In this document: positions 8,560 to 19,140 of the stretch, piece after piece
How positions within the stretch are numbered: the stretch's first letter is position 1
Layout: every line of letters starts with the position of its first letter
Assembly: GCA_019137255.1 (NCBI GenBank)
Contig: WPDH01000144.1
Span: 1-21,431 of the forward strand
Length of the DNA: 21,431 nucleotides
Direction: 5' to 3'
Origin: Corinectria fuckeliana
Taxonomy: Eukaryota; Ascomycota; Sordariomycetes; Hypocreales; Nectriaceae
Notes under the pieces: generated by a model
Told to the model about the DNA's origin: nothing
Databases searched by the model: none
Seen by the model: the letters and a program-made list of their open reading frames with translations, nothing else
Program-made: the position numbers and the translations under genes

Positions 8560-11500
8560 TTATATGTTTTATTTTTATAGCCTCTTACTTATATTATAGT
8601 TATAATAAGGCTCTTTCTTAGACTTATTCTTAGAGATAAGGCTTATTACCTCTTTTATTTTTTATTAGGTTACTAGTAATAGTATAAGTCTAGGTTTCTA
8701 TTCTAACTGTTATACTTAGTTAAGAGTAGTATATCTTGTTTCTTTTTTATACTATTTCTTGCCTATCTGTCTTACTATTTGCCCTACTCTTATAATATTT
8801 ATAGTATATTACTCTAAGTATAACCCTCTAGTAATCTCTACTAGATTTAATAGTATTTATCTCTTAACTATACCTGTTAAGTTGCTAATAAGCCTGTAAA
8901 ATATACCTTTTAGTTTATTAGTAGTAGTATTTTATATCTAGATAATAAGGTAAAAGTATACTAAGAACCTCTTCTTAATTATAAGGTAATTTACCTAATC
9001 TTAACTTATAGTAAAAATATACTCTCTTCTAATCTTAAGCTTATTAAGCTAGATAGCTACTCTTATTACCCTAATTAGGTCTTACCTAGCCTAGTAGAAG
9101 TAAGACTTTCTATTATCTCTAAGGTTTATCTACTTATACCTAGATTACTAAGCTTTATAATAAGAGTAAGTAGCCTAAGTTAGTAAGTAAGTACTAATTA
9201 TATAATTGCTTACACTTATAGCTAGAATTTATACTATAAGACAGAAAGAATATAAGCTGCTAAATAGAGTTTTAAAAAGCTTATATATTATTAATACTTA
9301 TATATACCTTCTCTCTAATCCCTAGCTTACTACTATCTTAGTTATACTAATAAATCTGTTTATTATTAGCTATAATAATACCTAGTATGTAATAGTAATA
9401 AGAATATAAAGCTTCTTATACTAGTTATAAGCTACTTAGAGGCTAAAAGTCTAATAAATAAGCTTATAGCTCTAATAGACTACTATATAAAACAGTTTAT
9501 ATACCTATCTCTTTTATACTATAAGGCTACTTTTTAAAGCCTAAAAGGTAAAAAGGTTATTAAAAAGGTTATATAGATTATAACTATATATCTTATTACT
9601 TATAATATAGTATAGTATTATATTATTTATAGCTATATATTAGTTATAAAATATATTTACTATAGTATTATAGCAGAATATAAGCAGCCTCTTATTAGGA
9701 AAGTTAGCTAGTATCTAGTTTATAATATTACTCTTTCTAACCTAACAGCTAGACTTATATATCTTATACTAGATATCTTACTAAAATAAGTTAATTACTA
9801 TAAAGTGTAGATATTTATACTAAAGTAGTCTTACTTTAAGCTATTTAAGAATATAAAACTTCTTAATTTATATCTTAGCTTACTATAAGTAAAAGCTTAT
9901 ATTATATATATCCTTAAGAATCTTTTACTACTACTTATAGTTATTATATAGTATACTATTATATATTATAATCTGCTCTCTAATAGCTTTATAAAAGTAT
10001 ATAATATTCTAGTTAAATTTGCTTAGTTTTTACTAGCTAAAGCTGTAAGTAGTAGATTTAGTACTTATTTTAAGCCTCTTATACTTAACTATAAGTATTA
10101 TCCTCTTACCTACCTAGGTATTTTTATACTACTTTATAGTCTAGTAATCACCTTATAGTAAGATCTCTTTTATAATAAGAGTAAAAAAGTATAAAAAGTA
10201 TAAGCTATGTAAGGCTATAACTATAATAACTATCTCTAAGAGAGAGAACTTAGTTAAGATAGCTAAGTATAAGTATTTAAAAAGAAAGTAGTAGCAGTTA
10301 ATAAAAGCCTATAGGAATCTAGTTATATTAGCTAAGATAATAGTAAAATATAATACCTTCTTAGTTAGGTTAGCTATAAAGAGTTATTAAGTGTAGTATT
10401 AGATAATTTAGTAGAGGAGGGTTAAGAAGATCTTATCCTCTGCCTAGATGTTACTTATAAGAGGGGTAATATTATTAGGTATTATATTTAGGATATTATA
10501 GTAAATATAAAGCTTACTAAGCTAGTACTTTATAATAATAGTTAAGATATACTAGTTAAAGCCTTAAGTACTCTTACCTTAGTTAATAAGATATACTAAA
10601 TTAAAAGCTAAGAACTTAATTATCTAAGAGTAGAATAAGTACTTTTTAGTAGTATTAAATAGGACCTTAATAAGATTATAGTACTATATATATATAAGGC
10701 CCTACTATAGCTTCTTATTATATACTTTATATATAAGAGTTATATATATAGTATTATAAAGTATAACCTAAAAGTACTTATTCTTTTATAAGTATAGCTT
10801 TTAGCTTAGGCTTAGCCTGTTATAGTTATAGCTTTATAACTAGTAGATATTATAAAATATATTAAGATAATACTTTCTTTATAGTAGGCTATTATAAGTA
10901 AAAGCACCTAATAAATAAGAGGTATACTATCAGCTGATATTAAGATAGGTATTATTAGGGTTAATATAGGTTTTATTAATTATCTTATCCTACTAGTTCT
11001 TTTAGTAATCTATAGTGTATTTAAGAGTAAGTATAAGATATATAAGCTTAGTATTCTTAGATAATAAGAAGAGGTGTACATCTTAGTATATAAGAAACCT
11101 AGTAGTTTAAGCTTAAATCTAAGTCTATATAGCCCTTAGGTAGATAAGCTATATATTATAGTAGATTATCTTAAAGTGGGCTAAATATCTCTTAGGAACC
11201 ACTAGGGTAGTCTTACTAACTACTCTTTTTAGTACTATAATAAAAGTAGTCTTATCTTTATAAATAGCTATTAAATTAGTTAAAGCTACTATATAAGAGT
11301 AGGAGATATACTATAGTATATTACTATTATTAATAACACTTTATATAGATAAGAGTATAACCTTATTAGTCTAGTATATAAACTACTTAATTAGTAGGTA
11401 GGTATATCTAACTAAGTTAGTTAGTTTATCTTAATATAAAGTAGGAAAAAATATCTATATATATATATTAGTAAGCCTAGTAATACACCTAAAGTAGTAG

Positions 11501-12300
11501 TTAGAAACCTAATAGATAGGCTTTATAGTAGCTAGCTAGCTAAGTAGTAGGCCTATCTATAAGAGGATAGTATCTTCTGCTTAGTATATAAAGATATTAA
11601 GGTAAATATTATCTATAAGGTTAAAAATTACCTATATAGTAAGATACTACTAGAGGGTAGATTATACTATAGTAAGACTTTAAGAGAAGTAGTATAGACT
11701 GTTAATATTAAATATATAGTTAATTACTATTATTATAGTCTTTAAGTTAACTAAGTAGTATAAGTATAAGCAGAGCTATAATAGTAGTATATTTAAGTTA
11801 AAAGACCTCTTAAATATAATATAATATATATAACTAATATTTTTAAACCTATTAGTATCTACACTAAGTATCTAGTTATATAAGGTAAGGTTAAAAAGGT
11901 CTTTTAGTATATCTAAGATATATAAGAGCTAAGTATCTTAAGTATTATTACTCTTAAGTATATACTAGATATCTACTATAAAATAGTACTAATTATATAC
12001 TCTTATACTATTCTAAGTGATTCTAATCTTATTCTTATATTTATACTTATAGTCTTATATAAAGCAGCTAATAGGCTATTCTTACTTAGAGGTAAAAAGC
12101 TTATAAAGTATAATACTATTTAGCTTAGTATTAATACTATCTAGGGTGTCTTTTATACTTCTTTAAATAGCTCTTATAGGTATAGTCTATATATTATCTA
12201 GCTTTTTATTATTATAAGAGGGAGGGCTATTAAATTATAAGCTAGTTAGTATAAGAGATAAAAGTAAAGCTAGAGTATTATAAATCTAGTGTGTTAGTAA
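8560..12300 (+). pseudogene. Decayed gene, paralogue 1 of an unrecognised plus-strand family
   Basis: A plus-strand frame with about 8 percent TAA/TAG runs from just after the acceptor-like TTTTTATAG at about 8571 to at least 12100. Two segments align codon by codon with the 16500-19140 copy. 10654-10701 matches 16523-16570 at 43 of 48 bases (both read DLNK, IVLYI, KA). 11455-11523 matches 17360-17428, sharing LYIYI and PKVVV. In the second block the differences are conservative at protein level (Leu/Ile, Ile/Val, Asp/Glu, Arg/Lys, and CTT/TTA for Leu), which supports this strand and frame. The distance between the blocks is 801 bases here and 837 in the other copy. No domain was recognised with confidence. 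Ends are approximate, and one frame shift or intron cannot be excluded. Confidence 0.5.
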
Positions 12301-12990
12301 GATACTAGAAGAGTTATTACTACTATTTAAATCGTCTAATAAGTGCTCTTTTATTATACTAGTATTATATATCTTTAGGTGTTTCTTAATATTCTTTCTT
12401 ATAAAATCCACTTTCTTATTAAGCTATATCTTCTCTATAAGTGTTAAGTGATTATTTTATAGTATATATTTAATAAAAGTATTATTACTAAGACTACTAT
12501 TTACCTTAGAATCTATATAAGATAGGTAATTAGAATGTATATCTTTAGTAGTATTTATAAGAGATAAAAGGTATACCTATATAAATACTTTAGTAGTATT
12601 TTCTTTATATTAGGGAAGTATAGTTATATTAGAGGTAAATATTAGAAAGTATATTATTACTAGCTTATATACAGCTAGGTTAAGGTTAAAATAAATAGGG
12701 GAATTAGTTAGGATATTAAGTAGTAGATAGATATAAAGTCTAGTAATATTATTAGTAGTAGGTAAGATATATAAGAGTGTTAGTATTAAATATTTAAACT
12801 AAATAAAGTTAGTAGAGGGTTTATATATTATTTATAATATAAGAGTTTATTAATAGTAATAATATATATAATTATGCTTTTAGATAATAGCTCACTTTTT
12901 AGCTAGAGTTTACTAAATTGCTAGTTAGCCTTATTTCTTATATAGTAGTATTATATTATTATTATTATATTATTCTAACTAATTTAGGTT
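12300..12990. other. AT-rich stretch, possible 3' tail of the preceding pseudogene
   Basis: A plus-strand frame can be followed to about 12840 with moderate stop density, including one TGA near 12449, but I found no counterpart in the second copy. From 12850 to 12970 the sequence is simple AT-rich with TAT repeats. Confidence 0.3.
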
Positions 12991-13947
12991 ACTTAGACCC
13001 CCTTCTGTTAATAAGTGAAACTATATAAGTAGCCTAAGTGTTACTAAGGCGAGGCTAGGGCTACTTTAGCCGGATAAAACCCCTTTTCTTCTCTTGTTAT
13101 TATATCTCTAAAAACTAAGATCAGTCTCTTAACTAACTTACCTAGTGCTCTCCCGCTAGAGTTTTAAGCCTAGGGCGATCTTAAAAAGAGAGAGACTTAG
13201 TCTTAGGCAAGAGAAAGGAATTTATATAGTAAAGGTTCTAAATGAAAGTTTTATAAGGCAAAAAAACCCTAAGGTGTCATATACACACATACACGCCCCA
13301 CTTAGGGTCTCTCACCTTACGATTATTTCTTATTCTTCTTTTTTCCTTATTATTAATCACAACCTAGGCTCTTATGCCTATCCTAGTAAGTACTATATTA
13401 TTTCTTTATCTTTTTAATATTAGACTGATATCACTTTAAGCCTTATTATTTATTTTTAAAAATTTTTTATCTTTATAATATTAGAAACACCCTCTATCCC
13501 TAAAGCGAGCTTATCACCCACTAAGCAAGACTGCCCCTTATACTAGGTGAAAGTATATATTAAGGTGTGAGTATTCTCTAGGTCTTCTTAAGGTCTAATT
13601 AGTCTCAGATTAGTATTATACTAATATTTTCTAGTACTATACCTTATAAGAAATATTTATCTTGTTTAGTATTAGGGCATTTTAACTATATTTATAGTCT
13701 AGTAGCTAGTAAGTTATCAGAATAGTATTAGGTTAGTATTATAATAGGCTTATTCTTTTAGGTTTAATCTCTACGAAGTGTCTTTAGTGCTATCACTCTA
13801 AGAGGGCATATAAGTAGGTAAGTATTTATCTATAGGTCCTTAGATTAGTATTAGTGCTAACTTATATAGCTTATAGATCCTAATCAGCTAGCCGCTTCTG
13901 CTAGTATTATCTCTGCATATTATGCCTTAGTTATCACTCTTAGTATT
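12990..13947. other. Start of the less-mutated island, no gene identified
   Basis: CpA, TpG and CpG become clearly more frequent from about 12990 on (for example CATACACACATACACG-like text at 13279-13295 and several CGAGG/GCGAG words). I found no convincing low-stop frame. The segment may be the upstream region of the small pseudogene at 13948 or the remains of an older repeat. Confidence 0.45.
13267..13308. repeat. Short imperfect stem-loop
   Basis: CCCTAAGGTG and CACTTAGGG can pair with one bulged base around a loop of roughly 20 bases rich in ACA. Its function is unknown. It is one of few GC-containing palindromes in the island. Confidence 0.35.
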
Positions 13948-14562
13948 ATGCCTAAAAATACTAAGAAGGAGAAGCAGGTGAGTTTAAGGCGGCCTCTAAC
14001 TAAGGTTAAGCTGACCTCTTTCTTTAGGCCCGCTATAATAAGCGGGACGAGTTTGTTAGTTTAATTTAACACGCCTAGTAAGCTCACAGGTTTAACACTA
14101 AAGCTAAGACTCAGGCTTAACATAGTATCGCTATAGGCTTAGTTAGGGCTATTATTACAGGGCCTTTTAGACTCTTATATACCAGGGGGGATTTCCATCT
14201 CTAACTTAAAAGCAAGACGGTTATATTATCCCCTAGTACTCCTACTAGCAATAAGAGTGCTAAAGGGCGTTATAACCCCGCCAACTTAACCACAGTCTAG
14301 TATCTAGCTGATAAGCTTAATTGTCTACAGGATAGTATTAATAAGTTATTTAGCAAAGTTTAGAAGGGTTAAAAGGTTATATACTAATTTCTCTATAAAT
14401 ATTACTATATTATATATCTAATCGGTCTTATTCTAATATCAGTTAGTACTAATAACTTCTAGTACTATAAGGTTTTAGGGAATTTAGGCGATAAGGCTAG
14501 GATCGCCCTAGAGGTTAGGCTACTTTATAGTAGGCCTGCTCCCTCTCCCCCTCCCGCTTAGT
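13948..14562 (+). pseudogene. Small decayed two-exon gene, family unknown
   Basis: ATG at 13948 opens ten codons (MPKNTKKEKQ) ending exactly at CAG before GTGAGT at 13978. A 50-bp intron ends TTTCTTTAG at 14027, with CTAAC (13996) and CTGAC (14011) as branch-site candidates. The second exon reads ARYNKRDEF from 14028 and stays protein-like, with TAA/TAG only, to about 14562 (near SRPAPSPPPA). This gives about 188 codons. Stops number about a dozen, all explainable from CAA, CAG or TGG. The first TAA after KG at about 14375 could be the true end. The N-terminus is short and basic. The gene is not recognised. It lies in the least mutated part of the window, which explains why exon, intron and start are still readable. 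Confidence 0.5.
13978..14027 (+). other. Intron of the small pseudogene
   Basis: GTGAGT donor, CTAAC and CTGAC branch candidates 32 and 17 bases before the acceptor, a pyrimidine-rich stretch and a TTTAG acceptor. The 50-bp length is typical for filamentous ascomycetes. It lies between complete codons (phase 0), and both flanks are lysine- or arginine-rich coding. Confidence 0.6.
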
Positions 14563-14846
14563 TATATTAAGAGAGGATTAGTCTTAGGCTAGTATTATAT
14601 TAGGTGGTATAGTTTTAGGGGGGAGTTCTCTCCTACTTTTATTTTTATTATTACGCTAGTTACTAGTTAATAATTTGCAGTATAGTATAAACCCACTTAG
14701 GTGAAGAAATATTAGCCCCCTAACTTCAGTTTAAGCTTAGAACTCACTCTTTTGCTATATAAATATAAATATATATAAGTATAGAGATATATTAATTAGT
14801 TTAGCAGTTAACTTAGCGAGGTCAACTATTCTCCCCTAAGTAGGGC
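14563..14846. other. Spacer between the small pseudogene and the LINE fragment
   Basis: This contains an AT-rich patch (14634-14655) that reads as an A-rich run on the minus strand. It could be the poly-A-like tail of the adjacent LINE fragment, though RIP-era mutation makes that unsure. It also holds ATATAAATATA-type sequence at about 14756-14790. No gene is seen. Confidence 0.35.
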
Positions 14847-15420
14847 TTAGAGGGGGATTAAGTTAAACTTATTATCCTCCCACTCCTGGTGGAGGCGGGT
14901 AGCATAGTTAAATTATTTAAGTCTGCCTAAGCGAAGAAGCTACTTCGCTAGGGTTCAGGCCGGTCCCGGTTTAGTAGCAGTTTGTTTAAAGTTTAAGATA
15001 ACACTAGTAGACCAGTAGAGTTCTTAGCGTTTAGTAGTAAGATCCTAGCAAAAAGCTACTAGGTGGCAGGGGGTTTTATTTTCGCGGCCATAAAGGCACT
15101 AGGCTAAGGTCAACCTAGGGATATAGTGTTATAGAAGGTAGGCTTAGAGGCTAATATAGCCTATTTGGGCTTAAATTAAGATTAAGGATTCAGCTTTCTT
15201 AAGGGTTTTATATATTTTTAGAATTTTTCGTCTAGGTTTATGTTCTACAGGTAGGTATCATCTCGCTCTTAAGGTGTTAGCTATATTAGCTTTATAGTGC
15301 TACCTGTCTGTCTATTTCAAGATTAACATAGTGTCTAGGTCCTTCCTGTAGTCTTCTAGAGCCACTTAGTGCTTTTCTAAGGTATTTAGGGTTTCTAGGC
15401 TATAGAGAGGGCGGGTTAAT
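14847..15420 (-). mobile_element. 3' end of a LINE (non-LTR) retrotransposon, 5'-truncated
   Basis: The minus-strand frame encodes the C-terminal end typical of fungal Tad1/I-like LINE ORF2 proteins. In order it shows a basic segment (EHKPRRKILKIYKTLKKAES at 15213-15272), a part matching the usual QLRTGHIGL..YL motif (degraded, reading AQIGYISL*AYL, about 15140-15175), then C-x-Y-G-x4-T-x2-H-x4-C. Here Cys is at 15096-15098, Tyr at 15090-15092 (a TGT changed to TAT by RIP, so originally CxCG), His at 15063-15065 and the final Cys at 15048-15050. After about 30 codons comes K*LLRLGRLK*FN (14903-14945), which fits the common RW..R.G.L.QF end. The reverse transcriptase and RNase H parts are missing, and sequence beyond 15420 is unrelated AT-rich DNA, as expected of a 5'-truncated copy. 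Confidence 0.75.
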
Positions 15421-15957
15421 CTTGTTTATAAGTAGTGTTAGATAGTAGTATTATTATAATTACTTATTAGTTAGACTATTATATAATAAAAGAGAAGTTA
15501 GAATAAAATACTAAGCTGTATTTTATATAAGATAGATTAGTTATAGTAAGAGAAGAATATATAAGAGTAGCCTTTAGGAATAGTTATTAGGAAATAGATA
15601 TTAATAATTCTTAATAGTTGTTTCTAAAGGCTGCCTTAAAATTATAATAAGAATAAATATAAGGTAAGAAGTAGAAATTTTAATATAGTAGTATTAAGAT
15701 ATAATCCCTAGGAATACCTATAAGAACTAATATTAACTAAGTTCTAAATAATTATTTATAAAGTTAATATTATATTAATAAGAAATATATATAAATTAAG
15801 AAAATAAAGAGAATAAGTACCTAAAAAATCCTAAGAAAATTACTATAAATACTATATATAAAAAAGAATAAGTTTATATTTAAAATATAATTTTATATTA
15901 TTAAGAGACTTCTATCTAGCTAAAGTTATATTAGTAGTTAAGTTATAAAGTAATATA
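15421..15957. other. AT-rich spacer with hairpin L
   Basis: RIP damage becomes strong again right after 15420. Apart from hairpin copy L at 15565-15637 I see only AT-rich sequence without a followable frame. Confidence 0.5.
15565..15637. repeat. Foldback repeat copy L
   Basis: The left arm AGTAGCCTTTAGGAATAGTT (followed by ATTAG) and the right arm AATAGTTGTTTCTAAAGGCT are inverted complements with an AT-rich loop of about 25 bases. It lies 145 bases from the 5' truncation point of the LINE fragment, outside any coding-like frame. Confidence 0.75.
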
Positions 15958-16083
15958 GCTAGGTTCTTAAGTATAGCTAGGTTCTTAAGTGTGGCTAGGT
16001 TCTTAAGTGTGGCTAGGTTCTTAAGTGTGGCTAGGTTCTTAAGTATAGCTAGGTTTTTAAGTGTGGCTAGGTTATTTAGTATA
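15958..16083. repeat. 18-bp minisatellite, seven units
   Basis: Seven head-to-tail 18-base units, best form GCTAGGTTCTTAAGTGTG. Units 1, 5 and 7 have GTATA where others have GTGTG. The last unit is more divergent (GTTATTTAGTATA). The GTGTG to GTATA change equals TpG to TpA at two places, the RIP direction. Confidence 0.9.
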
Positions 16084-16093
16084 GCTTATTTTT

Positions 16094-16236
16094 AGTAACT
16101 TACTAATTACTATATTTAATTGTTTACTACTAAGCCTTTTAGTAACCTACTAATTACCTAATTCGAATTGTTTACTACTAAGCCTTTAAGTGTAGCCCAC
16201 TAATTACCTAAAGTGAATTTTCTACTGTTAAGACTT
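16094..16236. repeat. 47-bp tandem repeat, three units
   Basis: Units at 16094-16140, 16141-16187 and about 16188-16236 share AGTAACCTACTAATTACCTA and TGTTTACTACTAAGCC-like text. The array follows the 18-bp minisatellite with only ten bases between them. The first unit is the most A/T-converted, the third the most diverged. Confidence 0.85.
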
Positions 16237-16499
16237 ATATAAGTCCCTAAAAAGTCTTAACCTACTTATATCTCTTTTCTTATAGCTTTAAAACTAAAAG
16301 GAAATTAAATATACTAAAAATATCTTTATATATCTATATAAAGAGGAGAATCTAATAGAAATATAAAAGAAATATATATTAAATATAAAATTCTAGCTTT
16401 TATCTGTATATTTCTATATAAGTATAAAGCTTATATATAGCTTGCTTTTATTATAGTAGGTAGGTAAGGTCTAATATAAGAGATTTAAGCTAGTATAAC
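16237..16499. other. AT-rich spacer
   Basis: Mostly A/T with many TATATA words. No frame, hairpin copy or repeat unit was recognised. Confidence 0.5.
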
Positions 16500-19140
16500 T
16501 AGAATAGGTATATCTTAGCTGTATTAAAAGGGATCTTAATAAGGTTATAGTACTATATATAGATAAGGCCTAGTTTAAACTTTTTATTATATAGGCTGCT
16601 AGTAATAATAAGGCTAGAGGTGTCTTAGAAGGTGACTTATAAGTAGTCTACTTAGGTTAGGTAGAGTTACTACTATGCTAGGTATAGCTAGTTATACAGC
16701 CTGCTTTACATCTTATACTACTACTATATATAGTTAAGATAGTATATATATTATAATAGCATATTATTTTTAAGCTCTTATATAGTATAAGATATATACT
16801 ACTGCCTAATATTAATAAATATAGTATCTAAGTTAATATAGTTTTTATTAATAGCTTAGATTTATTATTAGGTCTAGCTTAATAAGGTCTTATTAAGCGT
16901 ATCTTTTATAAAGGTAAGCTTAGTATTCTTAAAGGCTATAAATAACTATACGCTCTTAAATTTAGGAAAGGGTTTTATATAATACTAAATGCTTCTCTAG
17001 AGGGTAGTAAGACAGTCTAGCTGCAGGTTATAAGCTAGTATCTTATTATAGGTAGTATATATATTATCTTAGCTTATATTATTAGCCTTATTATTATTAT
17101 TAGTGTTATTATTAGTATTATTATTACTGCTTTTTAGCCTTATTATAATAACCTTCTATATAGTATATAAGTTAGTACCTATTACTATATATAATTATAA
17201 GAGGTACTATATAATATTAAGGCTTAGTATATATTATTAGATAGAGGGTAGTACTATCTTATCTACTTATCACTCTAATAAATCACCTAAAAGGCAGGTA
17301 TAGCTAATAGGGTCACTTAAAGCGCTAAAGCCTTTACAGTAGAGAGCTAAAAAGAAGAGCTATATATATATATTAATTATACTTATAACCTGCCTAAAGT
17401 AGTAGTTTAAGATATAGTAGAGAAGTTACTACTCTAGTAGGAGTGCTAGCTTCTTATTATACTAGTAGGGTACTAAGATGCTAAGATATATATTTTCAGT
17501 CTAGTTAAGCATAATATTAGGTTAGGGATATTATTATAAGCTAAGTTAGGCTATAATAAGTGAGAGGGGGAATATATAAAGACTGTTTATATTAAAAGTC
17601 TTTTTAATATTAGTACTAGCAGACTTAGGTGATATATAGTAGTAAGTATAAAGGTATAGCCTAAAAGGTAAGACTTTACTGTTAGTACTCTTAAATACTA
17701 GCTGGTATTAGTATGCTATTTGTGTTAACCTAGGTATATTACTCTTAGTGCTAAGTAGGTAGCTATAAGATACTCTGTTAATTAGGTTAACTAAAGGGCT
17801 AAGTACTAATAGTAAGTAACTATCTTAGTCTTAAGACTAGCCTTTAAGTGTGTGCTAAATATTACTAACTAAGTAGCACTTTATATGTATATAGCTAGCT
17901 GCTTATACTTCTTATAGGTATATCTTATAGTTCTTATTATACTAGGCTACTATATATCCTAAGAGAGTTATTTACTTTAGTACTAAAAGTCTACTTAGCT
18001 TACCTATAGTGTCTAGGTAGAGTAGTACTAGTTAGGCACTTAATATAAAAGGTGTTATATTAGTTTAGTCTTAGGCTAGTAATACTCTATTAGCTAGTAA
18101 TACTCTGTTAGCTAGTAATGTTTTATTAGCTAGTATAAAGTACTTTATTATATACTAAGTAAGATAATACTTAACTATATCACTTTATACCTATATAGTA
18201 ACCTTTTTAAGCTGTGTAGGGTTCTTACTTAGTATCTTAGTATACTAAGATAGTAAAGACTAGTTGTAATTACTATATAGTATAGTAGTACTATTATAAG
18301 CTAGTATTACTATAAGTACTTATTATATACTTTTTAGTATTAAGAGCTTATATATCTAACTGTAATATTATATAGTAACTACTAAGATAGTAAATATTAG
18401 GGCTATATACCTTAGGTTAATAAGACTAGTAATATAATAAAGGTACTATTAGGCCTAGTAGACCTATTATATATTCTAGCTAAGACTATTAAGAATAATA
18501 GTTATATGTAAGTGCTAGTAGTAACACTTTAGCACCTAATATCTAATACTTTATACTAACTTGCTTATAAAGAAGAGTAATAGTAAGAGAAGCTAGTATA
18601 AGCAAGTAGTATTAAGTTCTTTTATAGTAAGCTTAATTAGGGTAAACTAGTTTATAATAATACTTTAGATAAATATATTTATACTTATATAATAGTAGCT
18701 TTATATAGTTACTTAAAGCCTAGTAATAATATTATTAGTATTAAGAAAGTTAGCTTAGTTAATATAGTAGTATAAGTTCTAAAGGCAAATACTCTTAATA
18801 ATATTATTTTTACTATAAGTATTAGTTATAAGGTCTAGATAAGACTGCTTAAATTTATTAACTATAAAGAGGGTTATTAACTAAAAGCTATTATTACTCT
18901 TATACTAAGCGGTTTAGTATAGTAATAATAGCTACCTATAGAGTGTTTTTTATAATATACTTAATAAGAATAAGAGGGCTTTTCTAAGGTGTAGTATGCT
19001 TTATGCTTAGTATTAATTAGGAACTAAAGAGAGTATATTAAGTGTAGGTAATAAGCTAGTTTTACTTATACTGTTATTTTTACCTTAAAGCTATTACTAG
19101 AGAGGGCTAAAATCTTAGAGTGCTAGTAGTATAGTTAATA
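16500..19140 (+). pseudogene. Decayed gene, paralogue 2 of the plus-strand family
   Basis: A plus-strand frame with TAA/TAG as about 9 percent of codons runs from about 16500 to about 19140. It is colinear with the 8560-12300 copy (matching blocks at 16523-16570 and 17360-17428). Between them are protein-like stretches such as GLIKRIFYKGKLSILKGY (about 16894-16947) and LVKHNIRLGILL. Downstream is an 18-base in-frame triple repeat (18075-18128). It begins inside the region of the other copy, so the 5' half is missing or fully eroded. Function unknown. I considered a RecQ-like telomere-linked helicase and did not find its motifs. Confidence 0.5.
18075..18128 (+). repeat. 18-bp tandem repeat inside the pseudogene
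   Basis: Three in-frame copies of GCTAGTAATACTCTRTTA (the third reads AATGTTTTA). In the pseudogene frame this is a six-residue repeat, ASNTLL / ASNTLL / ASNVLL, and a fourth GCTAGT follows. A multiple of three inside a coding-like frame suggests it expanded while the protein was still under selection. Confidence 0.7.

Noticed and set aside
11450..11700. Possible RecQ-like helicase C-terminal motifs in paralogue 1
   Set aside because: A few residues recall helicase motifs IV-VI, but no Walker A GKS/GKT or DEAH-like motif was found in either paralogue, so the resemblance is too weak to report as a call.
14930..14949. Perfect small hairpin AGCGAAG...CTTCGCT as a possible regulatory stem or tRNA arm
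   Set aside because: It falls inside the LINE C-terminal coding frame (the LLRLGR motif). No acceptor stem or T-arm sequence of a tRNA was found on either strand around it.
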